DNA of 64,000 nt from Carboxylicivirga mesophila (GTDB lineage: Bacteria; Bacteroidota; Bacteroidia; Bacteroidales; Marinilabiliaceae). The stretch covers positions 1 through 64,000 of the forward strand of contig NZ_JAGUCN010000010.1 in NCBI RefSeq assembly GCF_018271975.1. The letters are read 5' to 3'. A program made the position numbers and the translations under genes. The notes beneath the pieces were generated by a model. The model was not told where the DNA came from and did no database searches. It saw only the letters and a program-made list of their open reading frames with translations. How positions within the stretch are numbered: the first letter of the stretch is position 1; each line of letters begins with the position of its first letter. Shown piece after piece: positions 17,446-25,689 of this stretch.

Positions 17446-18231
17446 ATGATACTCAATTCAATCAACTGGAATGTAGATCCCGAAATATTTTCATTAGGTC
17501 CAATTCATGTGCGTTACTATGGCTTGCTGTTTGCTATGGGCTTTATGCTTGGTTACTATATTATCGAGCGTATGTTTAAGTCAGAGGGTATTCAACAGGA
17601 ATGGCTCGATAAGCTCTTTATGTACGTGGTGATTGCCACGATTGTAGGGGCTCGTTTAGGTCATGTAATTTTCTATGGCTGGGATTACTATTCGCAGAAT
17701 CTTGGTGATATCATCAAAATATGGGAAGGTGGTCTGGCCAGTCATGGAGGTGCTATTGGTATATTGGTGGCCCTGTATTACTACTCTAAAAAGGTAACTA
17801 AACGTAGTATGATATGGACGCTTGATCGTCTGGTAGTGCCGGTGGCTTTGGCTGCTGTATTCATTCGTTTAGGTAACCTGATGAATTCTGAAATATATGG
17901 TCATGCGACTGATTTGCCATGGGGATTTGTGTTTGAGCGAAGGGGAGAGACGATTGCCAAGCATCCAACACAATTATATGAAGCCATTTGCTACCTGATA
18001 ACCTTTGTGACCGTATTCTTCACCTATTGGAAGACAAAAGCCAAAGAAAAGCAGGGGCTTATTTTCGGTATCTTCCTGATTGGCATATTTGCGTCACGTT
18101 TCTTTATTGAGTTTGTGAAAGAAAATCAGGAAGCTTTTGAGGAGGGGATGACTTTCAACATGGGACAACTGTTAAGCGTGCCATTTGTTATAGCAGGCAT
18201 TTATTACATCTATAAAGCATTGAAAAAATAA
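17446..18231 (+). CDS. lgt: Prolipoprotein diacylglyceryl transferase
   Basis: The product is 261 residues. Lgt transfers a diacylglyceryl group from phosphatidylglycerol to the lipobox cysteine, the first step of lipoprotein maturation in the inner membrane. About seven hydrophobic helices are present. The family signature appears as RLGNLMNSEIYG (near 145-156, usually 'GR.GNF.N.E..G'), preceded by the conserved SHGGAIG segment near 106. Length is as expected. It is placed after secA, so two general export functions sit together, and the many lipoproteins of this window depend on it. A strong terminator follows at 18254. Confidence 0.95.
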   Translation: MILNSINWNVDPEIFSLGPIHVRYYGLLFAMGFMLGYYIIERMFKSEGIQQEWLDKLFMYVVIATIVGARLGHVIFYGWDYYSQNLGDIIKIWEGGLASHGGAIGILVALYYYSKKVTKRSMIWTLDRLVVPVALAAVFIRLGNLMNSEIYGHATDLPWGFVFERRGETIAKHPTQLYEAICYLITFVTVFFTYWKTKAKEKQGLIFGIFLIGIFASRFFIEFVKENQEAFEEGMTFNMGQLLSVPFVIAGIYYIYKALKK

Positions 18232-18253
18232 TCTGTACCTGATTATTTTGAAT

Positions 18254-18287
18254 AAGCCGGAATCGCTTAATGTGGTTCCGGCTTTTT
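18254..18287 (+). terminator. Terminator of lgt
   Basis: AAGCCGGAA (18254-18262) pairs with TTCCGGCTT (18276-18284) and is followed by TTT. It lies 23 bp after the lgt stop. Confidence 0.88.
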
Positions 18288-18293
18288 CGTGCT

Positions 18294-18453
18294 TCATTAG
18301 TTTCGTCTCTTGTTGCGATACTTTATTAATGATACGAACCCTTGATTTCAGACTTTTGCACGTCGCCGTCTGCACTTCCAGCATGCGAAGGTATTGATTG
18401 GTTGCATTGCAAATGCTTCCCTTGGGAAGCTGTCCGCTGGACTGAAGGGGCAT
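18294..18453 (-). other. GC-richer patch with a minus-strand open frame, possible repeat remnant
   Basis: From 18453 the minus strand reads an open frame starting MPLQSSGQLPKGSICNATNQ and continuing through LRMLEVQTATCKSLKSRVRI. The patch is richer in G and C than the intergenic DNA around it and includes a perfect hairpin GCTTCCC-TT-GGGAAGC at 18414-18429. The frame runs on into the lgt terminator and gene end, so it is unlikely to be an intact gene. I suspect a fragment of a dispersed element or decayed gene, without proof. Confidence 0.3.
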
Positions 18454-18475
18454 TATTTATTCAAAGCTTGTTCAT

Positions 18476-18609
18476 CACTCTTACAAACAGCAATTTTCTT
18501 CTTGTAATCGACTCAAAATAGCCCGCTATTCTTTTGTCAATATACAGTTGAAACTCGCTATTTGTAAGTGTTATGAGTTCAAAATTTTACGTCGAGCTCA
18601 GGTTATTAA
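18476..18609. repeat. Palindromic intergenic element, copy 2
   Basis: Imperfect arms at 18476-18506 and 18543-18570 (core TTACAAA / TTTGTAA with flanking CAGC/GCTA) enclose a perfect small hairpin AATAGC-CC-GCTATT at 18517-18530. The tail TCGARCTCAGGTTAWTAA appears at 18592-18609, as in the element at 31-166. It lies upstream of the TetR promoter. Confidence 0.6.
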
Positions 18610-18643
18610 TTCAATATTTGTCTTGAATTAACAAAAATAGCAA

Positions 18644-18704
18644 TTTACATATGTGAAAATAATATACGAATAGTATATTAAAATAAATAAAACGTATATA
18701 TTTG
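18644..18704 (+). promoter_or_regulatory. TetR operon promoter with two inverted repeats
   Basis: A -7 element TATATTTG lies at 18697-18704, 20 nt before the TetR start. Just upstream are two palindromes: TTTACATATGTGAAA (18644-18658) and AATATAC-GAATA-GTATATT (18661-18679). The second covers the place of the -33 box. TetR proteins usually repress their own operon by binding such palindromes, so these are the natural operator candidates. Confidence 0.6.
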
Positions 18705-18723
18705 TACTGTAAGTATATTTAGG

Positions 18724-19308
18724 ATGAAGGATTTTACCAAAAACAAGAAATATCAGGCAGCACTTTCAACCGGTAAAAAGCTGTTTTGGAAATACGGCCT
18801 TAAACGGGTGAGTATTGAAGAGATATGTAAGGAGGCATCGGTGAGTAAGATGACCTTTTATAAGTACTTTCCAAACAAAATTGAACTGGCTAAATCCATT
18901 CTAAAAGACATTATGGAGCAGGCGATGGGGCAATTTGAGGAACTGATTAGCTCCGAATTGTCTTTCGAGCAAAAAGTGGAGCAAATGATGCACATGAAAA
19001 TGGAGGGCACTAAAGAGCTAAGTGCGGAGTTTCTAAACGATATCTATGCCAACCCAGATAATGGCTTGTTGGCTTTTATGCAAAAGTATAGCGAACAATC
19101 TGCCAGTATTTTTGCAGAATTCCTGAAGCAAGCTCAACAAAACGATGAAATACGGCAAGATGTAAGCATCGATTTTATCCTCTACCAGATGAATCTGATG
19201 ACGCAAACCGTCAATGACAAAACTCTATTGGCAAGGTATGATTCGCCCGGTGAACTGATAATGGAAAATATGCGCTACCTGTTTTATGGTATGATGCCAC
19301 AGAAGTGA
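18724..19308 (+). CDS. TetR/AcrR-family transcriptional regulator
   Basis: The product is 194 residues. Residues about 25-60 form the TetR helix-turn-helix: GLKRVSIEEICKEASVSKMT followed by FYKYFPNKIELAKSIL, a near-consensus match. The C-terminal part is helical and variable, as expected for an inducer pocket. The stop overlaps the region of the next gene, and six co-directional genes for an export system follow, so it is probably the local repressor of that operon. Two palindromes at its promoter fit autoregulation. The inducer is unknown. Confidence 0.9.
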   Translation: MKDFTKNKKYQAALSTGKKLFWKYGLKRVSIEEICKEASVSKMTFYKYFPNKIELAKSILKDIMEQAMGQFEELISSELSFEQKVEQMMHMKMEGTKELSAEFLNDIYANPDNGLLAFMQKYSEQSASIFAEFLKQAQQNDEIRQDVSIDFILYQMNLMTQTVNDKTLLARYDSPGELIMENMRYLFYGMMPQK

Positions 19309-19313
19309 ATAGG

Positions 19314-20459
19314 ATGAGACTGCAACTGTTTATATTATTATGGTGTGTAATAGTTGATGCTAATGCCCAGGTAGTCGAAAAACCAAACCGTATCGATTGG
19401 CAAGGGCAAATGGTGGGATGGATGCATTATAACCAGGATAATCCTTATCCGGTGTATTTTGGCGGACGGTTTATTCCTCAGGCAAATTATACGGTTGATT
19501 TAAGCCTTGACAGACGTTTGGATTTTGAGGCATCTGCCAATATGGTGGGTGATGTGGGCTTGCAAATACCCGATTCGAGTGACTGGAATGGTAAAGTGAG
19601 TCCCTATCGCATCTGGGGGCGCTATTCAACCGATCAGCTGGAAGTACGGCTGGGACTGCAGAAAATCAACTTTGGCTCGGCGACTTTACTGCGCCCATTG
19701 ATGTGGTTCGACCAGGTGGACCCGCGTGATCCTCTGCAGCTGACCGATGGTGTGTGGGGTGGATTGATGCGCTATTACTTTATGAATAACGCCAATTTGT
19801 GGGTGTGGGTGTTGTATGGCAACGATAATGTAAAGGGATGGGAATATATGAGGAGTAATCGGTCTATCCCTGAGTTTGGAGGGCGTATTCAGGCTCCTGT
19901 GCCGCTTGGAGAGGTGGCCCTATCGTATCATCACCGTGTGGCCGATAGCAGACATTTGAATGGTGAGGTAGCCGAGTGGGATAAGATACCTGAAAACCGA
20001 TTGGGCTTCGATGCACGTTTCGACAAGGTGGTGGGTTTCTGGTTTGAAGGTGCCTGGGTAAATATGAATAAAGATATGGGCGAACTCACCAACCAGGTTA
20101 ATCTGAATATTGGATTGGATTACACTTTTGGTATAGGCAACGGTTTAAGCATTATTGCTGAACATTTAGTAACTTCCTATGATAAAAAAGCATTTGCATT
20201 TAATGACGCCATCAATATTACGGCTTGTTCACTGAATTACCCCATTGGTATGTTTGATAATGTCAATACAATTGTGTTCTATAGCTGGGCCGATAGCAAG
20301 TGGTATAATTTTATCAACTGGAGTAAGCAATACGATGCCATTGCTCTTAATATGATGGCTTATTGGAATCCGGATGACTATAACATGCCGTTGCAAGGTA
20401 ATGCCGAAAATCTATTTGGTGGCAAAGGTATTCAGCTAATGCTGGTGTATAATTTTTAA
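19314..20459 (+). CDS. Porin-like outer-membrane protein of the export operon
   Basis: The product is 381 residues from the ATG at 19314; a GTG at 19305 would add three residues and overlap the TetR stop. The signal peptide ends in DANAQ. The mature part is rich in Trp, Tyr and Asn and has barrel-like alternation. The segment LGLQKINFGSATLLRPLMWF followed by DQVDPRDPLQLTDGVWG recalls DUF1302-type porins of Proteobacteria, which sit in clusters with a LolA-like DUF1329 protein and an MMPL exporter. Here the exporter is ABC-type. The stop overlaps the next start by one base (TAATG). It is probably the outer-membrane end of this system. Confidence 0.72.
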   Translation: MRLQLFILLWCVIVDANAQVVEKPNRIDWQGQMVGWMHYNQDNPYPVYFGGRFIPQANYTVDLSLDRRLDFEASANMVGDVGLQIPDSSDWNGKVSPYRIWGRYSTDQLEVRLGLQKINFGSATLLRPLMWFDQVDPRDPLQLTDGVWGGLMRYYFMNNANLWVWVLYGNDNVKGWEYMRSNRSIPEFGGRIQAPVPLGEVALSYHHRVADSRHLNGEVAEWDKIPENRLGFDARFDKVVGFWFEGAWVNMNKDMGELTNQVNLNIGLDYTFGIGNGLSIIAEHLVTSYDKKAFAFNDAINITACSLNYPIGMFDNVNTIVFYSWADSKWYNFINWSKQYDAIALNMMAYWNPDDYNMPLQGNAENLFGGKGIQLMLVYNF

Positions 20460-21208
20460 TGGTAAAACGAATTGTTGTCGATGATATTATATTTCAAGAT
20501 ATGGATAATCAAATCATACAATTGGAGCATCTGACCAAGCGTTTCCCGGTAGGAAATGGCTTTTTTACGGCTTTAACCGATATCAACCTGAGCTTTGGTA
20601 AAGGTGAGTTTGCAGGCTTGGTTGGTCCCAGTGGTTCGGGAAAAACCACTTTGCTAAATATTATTGGTTCGCTTGATGTACCCAGCGAAGGAAAAGCTAC
20701 CGTATTAGGCCGCTCCATTGCTGAGTTGTCGCAAAAGCAGGCTGCCAATATGCGGAATCACCACATTGGGTTTATATTCCAGACTTATAATCTGCTGCCG
20801 GTGTACACTGTGTATGAAAACGTGGAATTTGCTTTGTTGCTGCAAAATATTTCTGCCGAAGAACGCCGTAAAGCGGTGATGCAGGCCCTCGAATGGGTGG
20901 GGTTGACCGATAAAGAAAAATCAAAACCATCGATGCTGTCGGGTGGCGAGTGTCAACGGGTAGCTATTGCCCGTTCCATGGTGAAGAGGCCGAAAATCGT
21001 TTTGGCTGATGAGCCTACTGCCAACCTCGATTCGAAGAATTCGCACCACATCTTACAAACTATGCAGAAGTTGAATGAGGAGCTGGGTGTGACCTTCATT
21101 TTTTCTACACACGATGAGAAGGTGATGCAGTACCTGAAGCGTCAGATATCGTTGGCTGATGGGAAAGTGGTAGCCGATGAGCAAGTGGAATTGGTCAGTA
21201 GTCAGTAA
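20459..21208 (+). CDS. ABC transporter ATPase, LolD/MacB type
   Basis: The product is 249 residues. The ATPase shows Walker A GPSGSGKTTLLN (about 57-68), the Q-loop FQTYNLLPVYTVYENV, signature LSGGECQRVAIARS, Walker B with catalytic Glu IVLADEPTANLD, and the H-loop STHD. The sequence belongs to the LolD/MacB/FtsE branch, which works with FtsX-like permeases. Translation may start at 20459, coupled to the previous stop, or at 20501 (MDNQIIQLEHLTKRF), which fits the family better. It powers the three permeases that follow. Confidence 0.92.
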   Translation: MVKRIVVDDIIFQDMDNQIIQLEHLTKRFPVGNGFFTALTDINLSFGKGEFAGLVGPSGSGKTTLLNIIGSLDVPSEGKATVLGRSIAELSQKQAANMRNHHIGFIFQTYNLLPVYTVYENVEFALLLQNISAEERRKAVMQALEWVGLTDKEKSKPSMLSGGECQRVAIARSMVKRPKIVLADEPTANLDSKNSHHILQTMQKLNEELGVTFIFSTHDEKVMQYLKRQISLADGKVVADEQVELVSSQ

Positions 21209-21338
21209 TGATTAGTCAGTGGTTAGTAGGCAGAAGGCCGATAGCAGAAGAAAAGAATGAAGCACCATGAGAATCGCTAGTTTCTACTAGCTAATCTCTG
21301 GTTGCTATTTAAAGACATAAGATCTAGGACGCAAAAAC

Positions 21339-21400
21339 ACCATCATTCAACTTGTAAACTCTTAAACCCTAAACCCTAAACCCTCAACCCTTAAACTTTC
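21339..21400 (+). repeat. Spacer repeat with CCCTAAA-like heptamers, copy 1
   Basis: Ahead of the first permease the spacer contains four imperfect heptamers of the type TAAACCC (21362-21390), preceded by ACACCATCATTCAACTT. A similar spacer with CATTCAACTCTTAAACCC and TGAACCC heptamers precedes the second permease at 22587. The spacers thus seem to have been duplicated together with the gene. Confidence 0.7.
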
Positions 21401-21411
21401 AACTAAAATAA

Positions 21412-22572
21412 ATGGTCGCATTTAAATTAGCATATCGAAACCTGATTGGTGCAGGCACACGCACCTGGTTAAATGTAAGTGTTTTGTCCTTTGCTTTTGT
21501 GCTCATCATTTTCCATAATGGTATGCTTGATGGTTGGAACAGACAGAGCCGTAAAGATACGCAACAGTGGGAAGTGGCCAACGGACAATATTGGCATCCA
21601 CACTACGATAAGCTGGATGTGTACAGCATAAAAGATGCCCATAAGCCCTTGGATGCGCAAATCATTGGCAAGGTGAAGGATGGGAGTCTGGTGCCGATGT
21701 TGATTCAGCAGGCTACAATTTACCCACAAGGGCGCATGCAGAGTGTGCTGCTCAAAGGCATACCTCATGATCAACAGCTATTAAAGCTGCCTACCCAAGA
21801 GCTAAAAGGCGTGACCGAAGGTTTGCCTGCTGTCATTGGTAAGCGAATGGCTACAGCCGCCAAACTGGGCATAGGCGATAAGGTGTTGATACGCTGGCGC
21901 GATAAGAACGGCACTTTTGATGCTACAGAGCTCACCATTGCATCGGTTTTTAACGCAGATGTGCCTTCGATTGATAATGGACAGATATACATCGATTTTG
22001 AAGCCATGCAAACCATGATGGGCTTACAAGGTGATGCCACTCTGCTGGTGACTGGAGAGGAAAAACCTGCCACTATGGATGGCTGGGATTTTAAGGATAT
22101 AAAGTTTCTATTAGCAGAGCTTGACCAGCTGATTGAATCGAAAAAGGGTGGTGGTATTGTGCTGCAAGCCGTGTTACTGCTCATTGCTCTTTTGGCCATC
22201 TTTGATACACAAGTGCTGTCCATCTTTAGAAGGCAGAAGGAAATAGGCACTTTTATCGCCCTGGGATTGACTCGCTGGCAGGTGGTTGGTGTCTTTACCA
22301 TCGAAGGGGCAGCGCACAGCATATTGGCAATTGTGTTAGGAGCCGCCTATGGCATTCCATTTTTTATATGGCTCAATGCCATCGGACTTAGTTTTGGAGA
22401 TGTGGACGTGGGCATCACTATGGCCGCTACCATTTATCCTTATTACAGTGTGCGGCTCATCCTGTCAACCATCGTGCTGGTAGTCATTGCATCTGCTATA
22501 GTGAGCTATCTGCCGGCCCGAAAGATTGCAAGAATGAATCCAACGGAAGCATTAAAAGGGAAAATACAGTAA
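21412..22572 (+). CDS. FtsX-type ABC permease, first tandem copy
   Basis: The product is 386 residues. It has the MacB/LolC/FtsX plan: one transmembrane helix near the N-terminus (about 20-40), a periplasmic domain of about 190 residues, and three helices in the last 140 residues. The conserved loop FRRQKEIGTFIALGLTRWQV and the end PARKIARMNPTEALKGK are hallmarks of these permeases. It is a close paralogue of the next gene; the first 29 bases of the two genes are identical, and many blocks match throughout. It probably pairs with the other copies around the single ATPase. Confidence 0.9.
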   Translation: MVAFKLAYRNLIGAGTRTWLNVSVLSFAFVLIIFHNGMLDGWNRQSRKDTQQWEVANGQYWHPHYDKLDVYSIKDAHKPLDAQIIGKVKDGSLVPMLIQQATIYPQGRMQSVLLKGIPHDQQLLKLPTQELKGVTEGLPAVIGKRMATAAKLGIGDKVLIRWRDKNGTFDATELTIASVFNADVPSIDNGQIYIDFEAMQTMMGLQGDATLLVTGEEKPATMDGWDFKDIKFLLAELDQLIESKKGGGIVLQAVLLLIALLAIFDTQVLSIFRRQKEIGTFIALGLTRWQVVGVFTIEGAAHSILAIVLGAAYGIPFFIWLNAIGLSFGDVDVGITMAATIYPYYSVRLILSTIVLVVIASAIVSYLPARKIARMNPTEALKGKIQ

Positions 22573-22586
22573 GACACAAGATAAAA

Positions 22587-22650
22587 AAACACAATCATTC
22601 AACTCTTAAACCCTGAACCCTGAACCCCAAACTACTAAACTCTAAGCTAA
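22587..22650 (+). repeat. Spacer repeat with TGAACCC heptamers, copy 2
   Basis: The spacer carries ACACAATCATTCAACTC followed by TTAAACCC and two TGAACCC-type heptamers, matching the plan of the spacer at 21339-21400. It ends just before the ATG of the second permease. Confidence 0.7.
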
Positions 22651-22653
22651 AAT

Positions 22654-23805
22654 ATGGTCGCATTTAAATTAGCATATCGAAATCTTTTGGGAGCAGGCTT
22701 ACGCACCTGGCTCAATGTGAGTGTGCTGTCGCTGGCCTTTGTGCTCATTGTATTTTACAATGGTATGATTGATGGTTGGAACCGGCAGAGCAGAAATGAT
22801 ACGCAGGACTGGGAGATTGGACAGGGGCAATACTGGCATCCTGACTACGATAAGTACGATGTATACACCATCAACGAGGCGCATCAGCCGATTGACGAGC
22901 AGGCTCAACAAGAAATCGACGGCGGGCACCTGGTACCACAACTTCTGCAGCAGGCCACCATTTATCCTCAGGGTCGTATGCAGAGCATTCTTTTGAGAGG
23001 TATACCGCCTGAACAGACATTATTGAAGCTGCCCACCGATGCGCTGAATGGTGATGACGATGAGGCAAAAGTGATAATTGGTAAGCGCATGGCAAAGGCG
23101 ACCAAACTGCAGGTAGGCGACCAGGTACTGCTACGATGGCGCGATCGACATGGTACTTTTGATGCCAGGCAGGTTGTGGTGGCTCAGGTGTTTAATTGTG
23201 ATGTGGCCGAAGCCGACCAGGGACAGTTATACATCGATTACCAGGTGATGCAGCAGATGATGGACTTTGACAACGAAGCGACTTTATTGGTGAGTGGGTC
23301 AGAAGTTGCCGGATTGGCAGGGTGGAGCTTTAAGTCAGCCGATTTCTTGCTAAAGGATTTAGATGATTTAATTAATTCGGAGCGCATAAGTGGGCGTATC
23401 ATACAGTTGGTTCTGCTGATGATTGCTCTATTGGCCATTTTTGATACGCAGATACTGTCCATCTTCAGGCGCAAGAAGGAGATTGGTACCTATATCGCTT
23501 TGGGTTTAACCCGCAAGCAGGTGGTGGGTATTTTTACTATTGAGGGTGGTGTGCACAGTATTCTGGCGGCCTTATTGGGTGCGGCCTATGGCATTCCACT
23601 GTTTGTGTGGATTAATACTATCGGCATCAACTTTGGCAGTGCTGACATGGGCATTACCATTGCCGAGCGCGTGTATCCCTATTACAGCTGGCAGCTGGTG
23701 TTGGGCTCGGTGCTCATTGTGCTGGTGACATCCACCATCGTCAGCTTTATCCCGGCGCGTAAAATAGCTTATATGAGCCCAACGGATGCGCTGAAGGGAA
23801 AATAA
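22654..23805 (+). CDS. FtsX-type ABC permease, second tandem copy
   Basis: The product is 383 residues with the same plan as the preceding permease: N-terminal helix, periplasmic domain, three C-terminal helices, the loop FRRKKEIGTYIALGLTRKQV and the end PARKIAYMSPTDALKGK. By eye it is about two-thirds identical to its neighbour, with the most change in the periplasmic domain, so a tandem duplication followed by divergence is clear. Two different but related permeases may form a heterodimer, as LolC and LolE do. A purine-rich, low-complexity spacer of 245 bp follows before the third permease. Confidence 0.9.
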   Translation: MVAFKLAYRNLLGAGLRTWLNVSVLSLAFVLIVFYNGMIDGWNRQSRNDTQDWEIGQGQYWHPDYDKYDVYTINEAHQPIDEQAQQEIDGGHLVPQLLQQATIYPQGRMQSILLRGIPPEQTLLKLPTDALNGDDDEAKVIIGKRMAKATKLQVGDQVLLRWRDRHGTFDARQVVVAQVFNCDVAEADQGQLYIDYQVMQQMMDFDNEATLLVSGSEVAGLAGWSFKSADFLLKDLDDLINSERISGRIIQLVLLMIALLAIFDTQILSIFRRKKEIGTYIALGLTRKQVVGIFTIEGGVHSILAALLGAAYGIPLFVWINTIGINFGSADMGITIAERVYPYYSWQLVLGSVLIVLVTSTIVSFIPARKIAYMSPTDALKGK

Positions 23806-24050
23806 GGAAGAGAATAAAGAGAGGAGAGAGATGAGAAATATAGATAGTACATTAGTAAAAGAACTGGTATGATTGAAATACAGTCTAGAGACCAATAAAA
23901 TTAAAGTTGATTTTAAAAAGACGTTAGTTGTTTGATTATGTAGGAATAAGGTTTTGTTGAAATTAAATGTTTTGACATCATGTAAATCAGTCTCATTGCT
24001 CATATCTCACTACTCAAATCTTATTTTAACTACTGACTAATAAACGAATC

Positions 24051-25325
24051 ATGATACAATTTTTAATCAAAGGTATATTACGCGATAAGAGCCGAAGTCT
24101 GCTGCCGGTAATAGTAGTCTCTTTGGGCGTGTTTCTGACCGTTTTTATGAGCGGATGGATGAAAGGTGTATTTGGCGATATGATTGACATGAATGCCAAC
24201 TACACCATGGGTCATGTGAAGGTGATGAGCCGTGCCTATGCCGATAATGAGGCGCAGATACCAAATGATTTGGCATTGCTCGATGTGAGTGAGCTCATCA
24301 GCCGTTTGGAAGCCGATTATCCCGATATGGAATGGGTGCGACGCATTCAGTTTGGTGGACTCCTGGATGTGCCCGATGCCAATGGCGAAACAAGGGCACA
24401 GGGACCAGCCGCCGGACGCGCGGTTGACCTGTTAACACCCGGATCGAAAGAGGCAGAGCGCCTTAATATTCCTAAATCGATTGTTAAGGGGCGCTTACCT
24501 GAGCAGCAAGGTGAAGTGCTTATAAGCAACGAATTCGCCGAGCGTTTCGCGGTCAATATTGGCGATGATATTTCGGTGATGGGTTCAACCATGTATGGCA
24601 GTATGGTGGTGCCGACCTTCAAGGTGTGTGGGACCATTAATTTTGGCATGGCCATGCTCGATCGGGGTGCCATCATCATGGATATTACTGATGCCGAACA
24701 GGCCTTTGATATGATAGATGCCGCTGGTGAGGTGTTGGGCTACTGTAAATCAAACATATACGACGATGAGCTGGCTTTAGCAGTGCGCAACAGCTTCAAC
24801 CTGAAGTACAATGATGAAAGCGATGAGTTTGCACCCCTTATGGTGCGATTGCGCGATGAGCCTTCGCTGAAACAGTACCTCAACATGGCTGATAACATGA
24901 GTGCCATGATGGTGATGATATTTGTAATTGCCATGTCCATTGTGCTTTGGAATACCGGGCTGCTGGGTGGTTTAAGGCGTTACACCGAGTATGGTGTGCG
25001 ACTGGCATTGGGTGAGGAAAAAGGGCATATCTTCCGCACTATCATCTATGAGGCCATCATCATTGGCTCCATTGGTTCGGTGGTGGGGTCGGCACTGGGC
25101 ATTGCAACATCTTATTACCTGCAGGAGAACGGTATCGATTTTAGTTCGATGATGGAAAACGTGACCATGATGATGCCTATGGTTTACCGCGCTAAGGTAT
25201 CTCCCGAACTGTTTTACATTGGCTTTATACCGGGACTGCTGGCCATGACGCTGGGGAACGCCCTGGCCGGATACGCCATCTACAAGCGCAAAACAGCTCA
25301 GCTGTTTAAAGAGCTGGAGGTGTAA
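24051..25325 (+). CDS. FtsX-type ABC permease, third and divergent
   Basis: The product is 424 residues. The N-terminal helix (LLPVIVVSLGVFLTVFMSGW), a periplasmic domain of about 230 residues and three C-terminal helices give the LolC/MacB permease plan. It is clearly different from the two preceding tandem copies. The loop ALGEEKGHIFRTIIYEAIIIG corresponds to the coupling region, but the 'R.KEIG' motif is changed to RRYTEYGVRLALG. It is followed by the 21-bp repeat array and then the LolA-like gene. With one ATPase and three permeases the stoichiometry of the transporter is uncertain. Confidence 0.88.
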   Translation: MIQFLIKGILRDKSRSLLPVIVVSLGVFLTVFMSGWMKGVFGDMIDMNANYTMGHVKVMSRAYADNEAQIPNDLALLDVSELISRLEADYPDMEWVRRIQFGGLLDVPDANGETRAQGPAAGRAVDLLTPGSKEAERLNIPKSIVKGRLPEQQGEVLISNEFAERFAVNIGDDISVMGSTMYGSMVVPTFKVCGTINFGMAMLDRGAIIMDITDAEQAFDMIDAAGEVLGYCKSNIYDDELALAVRNSFNLKYNDESDEFAPLMVRLRDEPSLKQYLNMADNMSAMMVMIFVIAMSIVLWNTGLLGGLRRYTEYGVRLALGEEKGHIFRTIIYEAIIIGSIGSVVGSALGIATSYYLQENGIDFSSMMENVTMMMPMVYRAKVSPELFYIGFIPGLLAMTLGNALAGYAIYKRKTAQLFKELEV

Positions 25326-25344
25326 ATCTATTAGGTGTTGGACT

Positions 25345-25617
25345 GAGGAATGCACGAATCGAGTTGAGGAGTGCAAAAACAGGGCTGAGGAACGCACGAA
25401 TCGAGTTGAGGATCGCACGAACAGAGCTGAGGAACGCATGAATGGAGTTGAGGAGCGCATGAATGGAGTTGAGGAGCGCATGAACCGAGCTGAGGAGCTC
25501 AAGAAACGAGTGTAGGAACACAAGAATAGCCGGTAGGAATACACGACCCGAGGGTAGGAACGCATGATCCGAGTGTAGGAACACACGACCCGAGTTTAGG
25601 AATATATCAATCTCAGG
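25345..25617. repeat. Tandem array of thirteen 21-bp units
   Basis: Thirteen units of exactly 21 bp run without a single insertion or deletion. The consensus is close to GAGGAACGCAYGAAYSGAGT plus one base. Units 1-8 begin with GAG and units 9-13 with TAG; divergence between units reaches about a third of positions, highest in the last unit. It starts 19 bp after the third permease stop and ends 72 bp before the LolA-like gene. 21 bp is two turns of B-DNA and also seven codons, so equal phase is kept in either sense. Units have no spacer, so it is not a CRISPR array. Confidence 0.9.
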
Positions 25618-25689
25618 CAGGCGTTAGTTTTTTGCATTAAATCAACTAACGTCTACTAACGAACAACTAGAAAACTAACATAAACACAT

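Noticed and set aside
21362-21390. Telomere-like CCCTAAA repeat as a chromosome end
   Set aside because: It lies within an operon, has only four imperfect units and is repeated in altered form in the next spacer.
21771-22322. 183-codon open frame opposite the first permease
   Set aside because: Shadow of a clear FtsX-type permease gene; no homology or signals.
23806-24050. Small gene in the purine-rich spacer before the third permease
   Set aside because: Only short low-complexity frames are present, with no start signals.
25306-25584. Minus-strand open frame across the 21-bp array, coding heptad repeats (HALLNSIHAFLSS type)
   Set aside because: It arises because 21 is a multiple of three; it has no promoter or other start signal, overlaps the permease end and is no more likely than the other open frames of the array.
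25345-25617. CRISPR array
   Set aside because: The units are contiguous without unique spacers and no cas gene is present.
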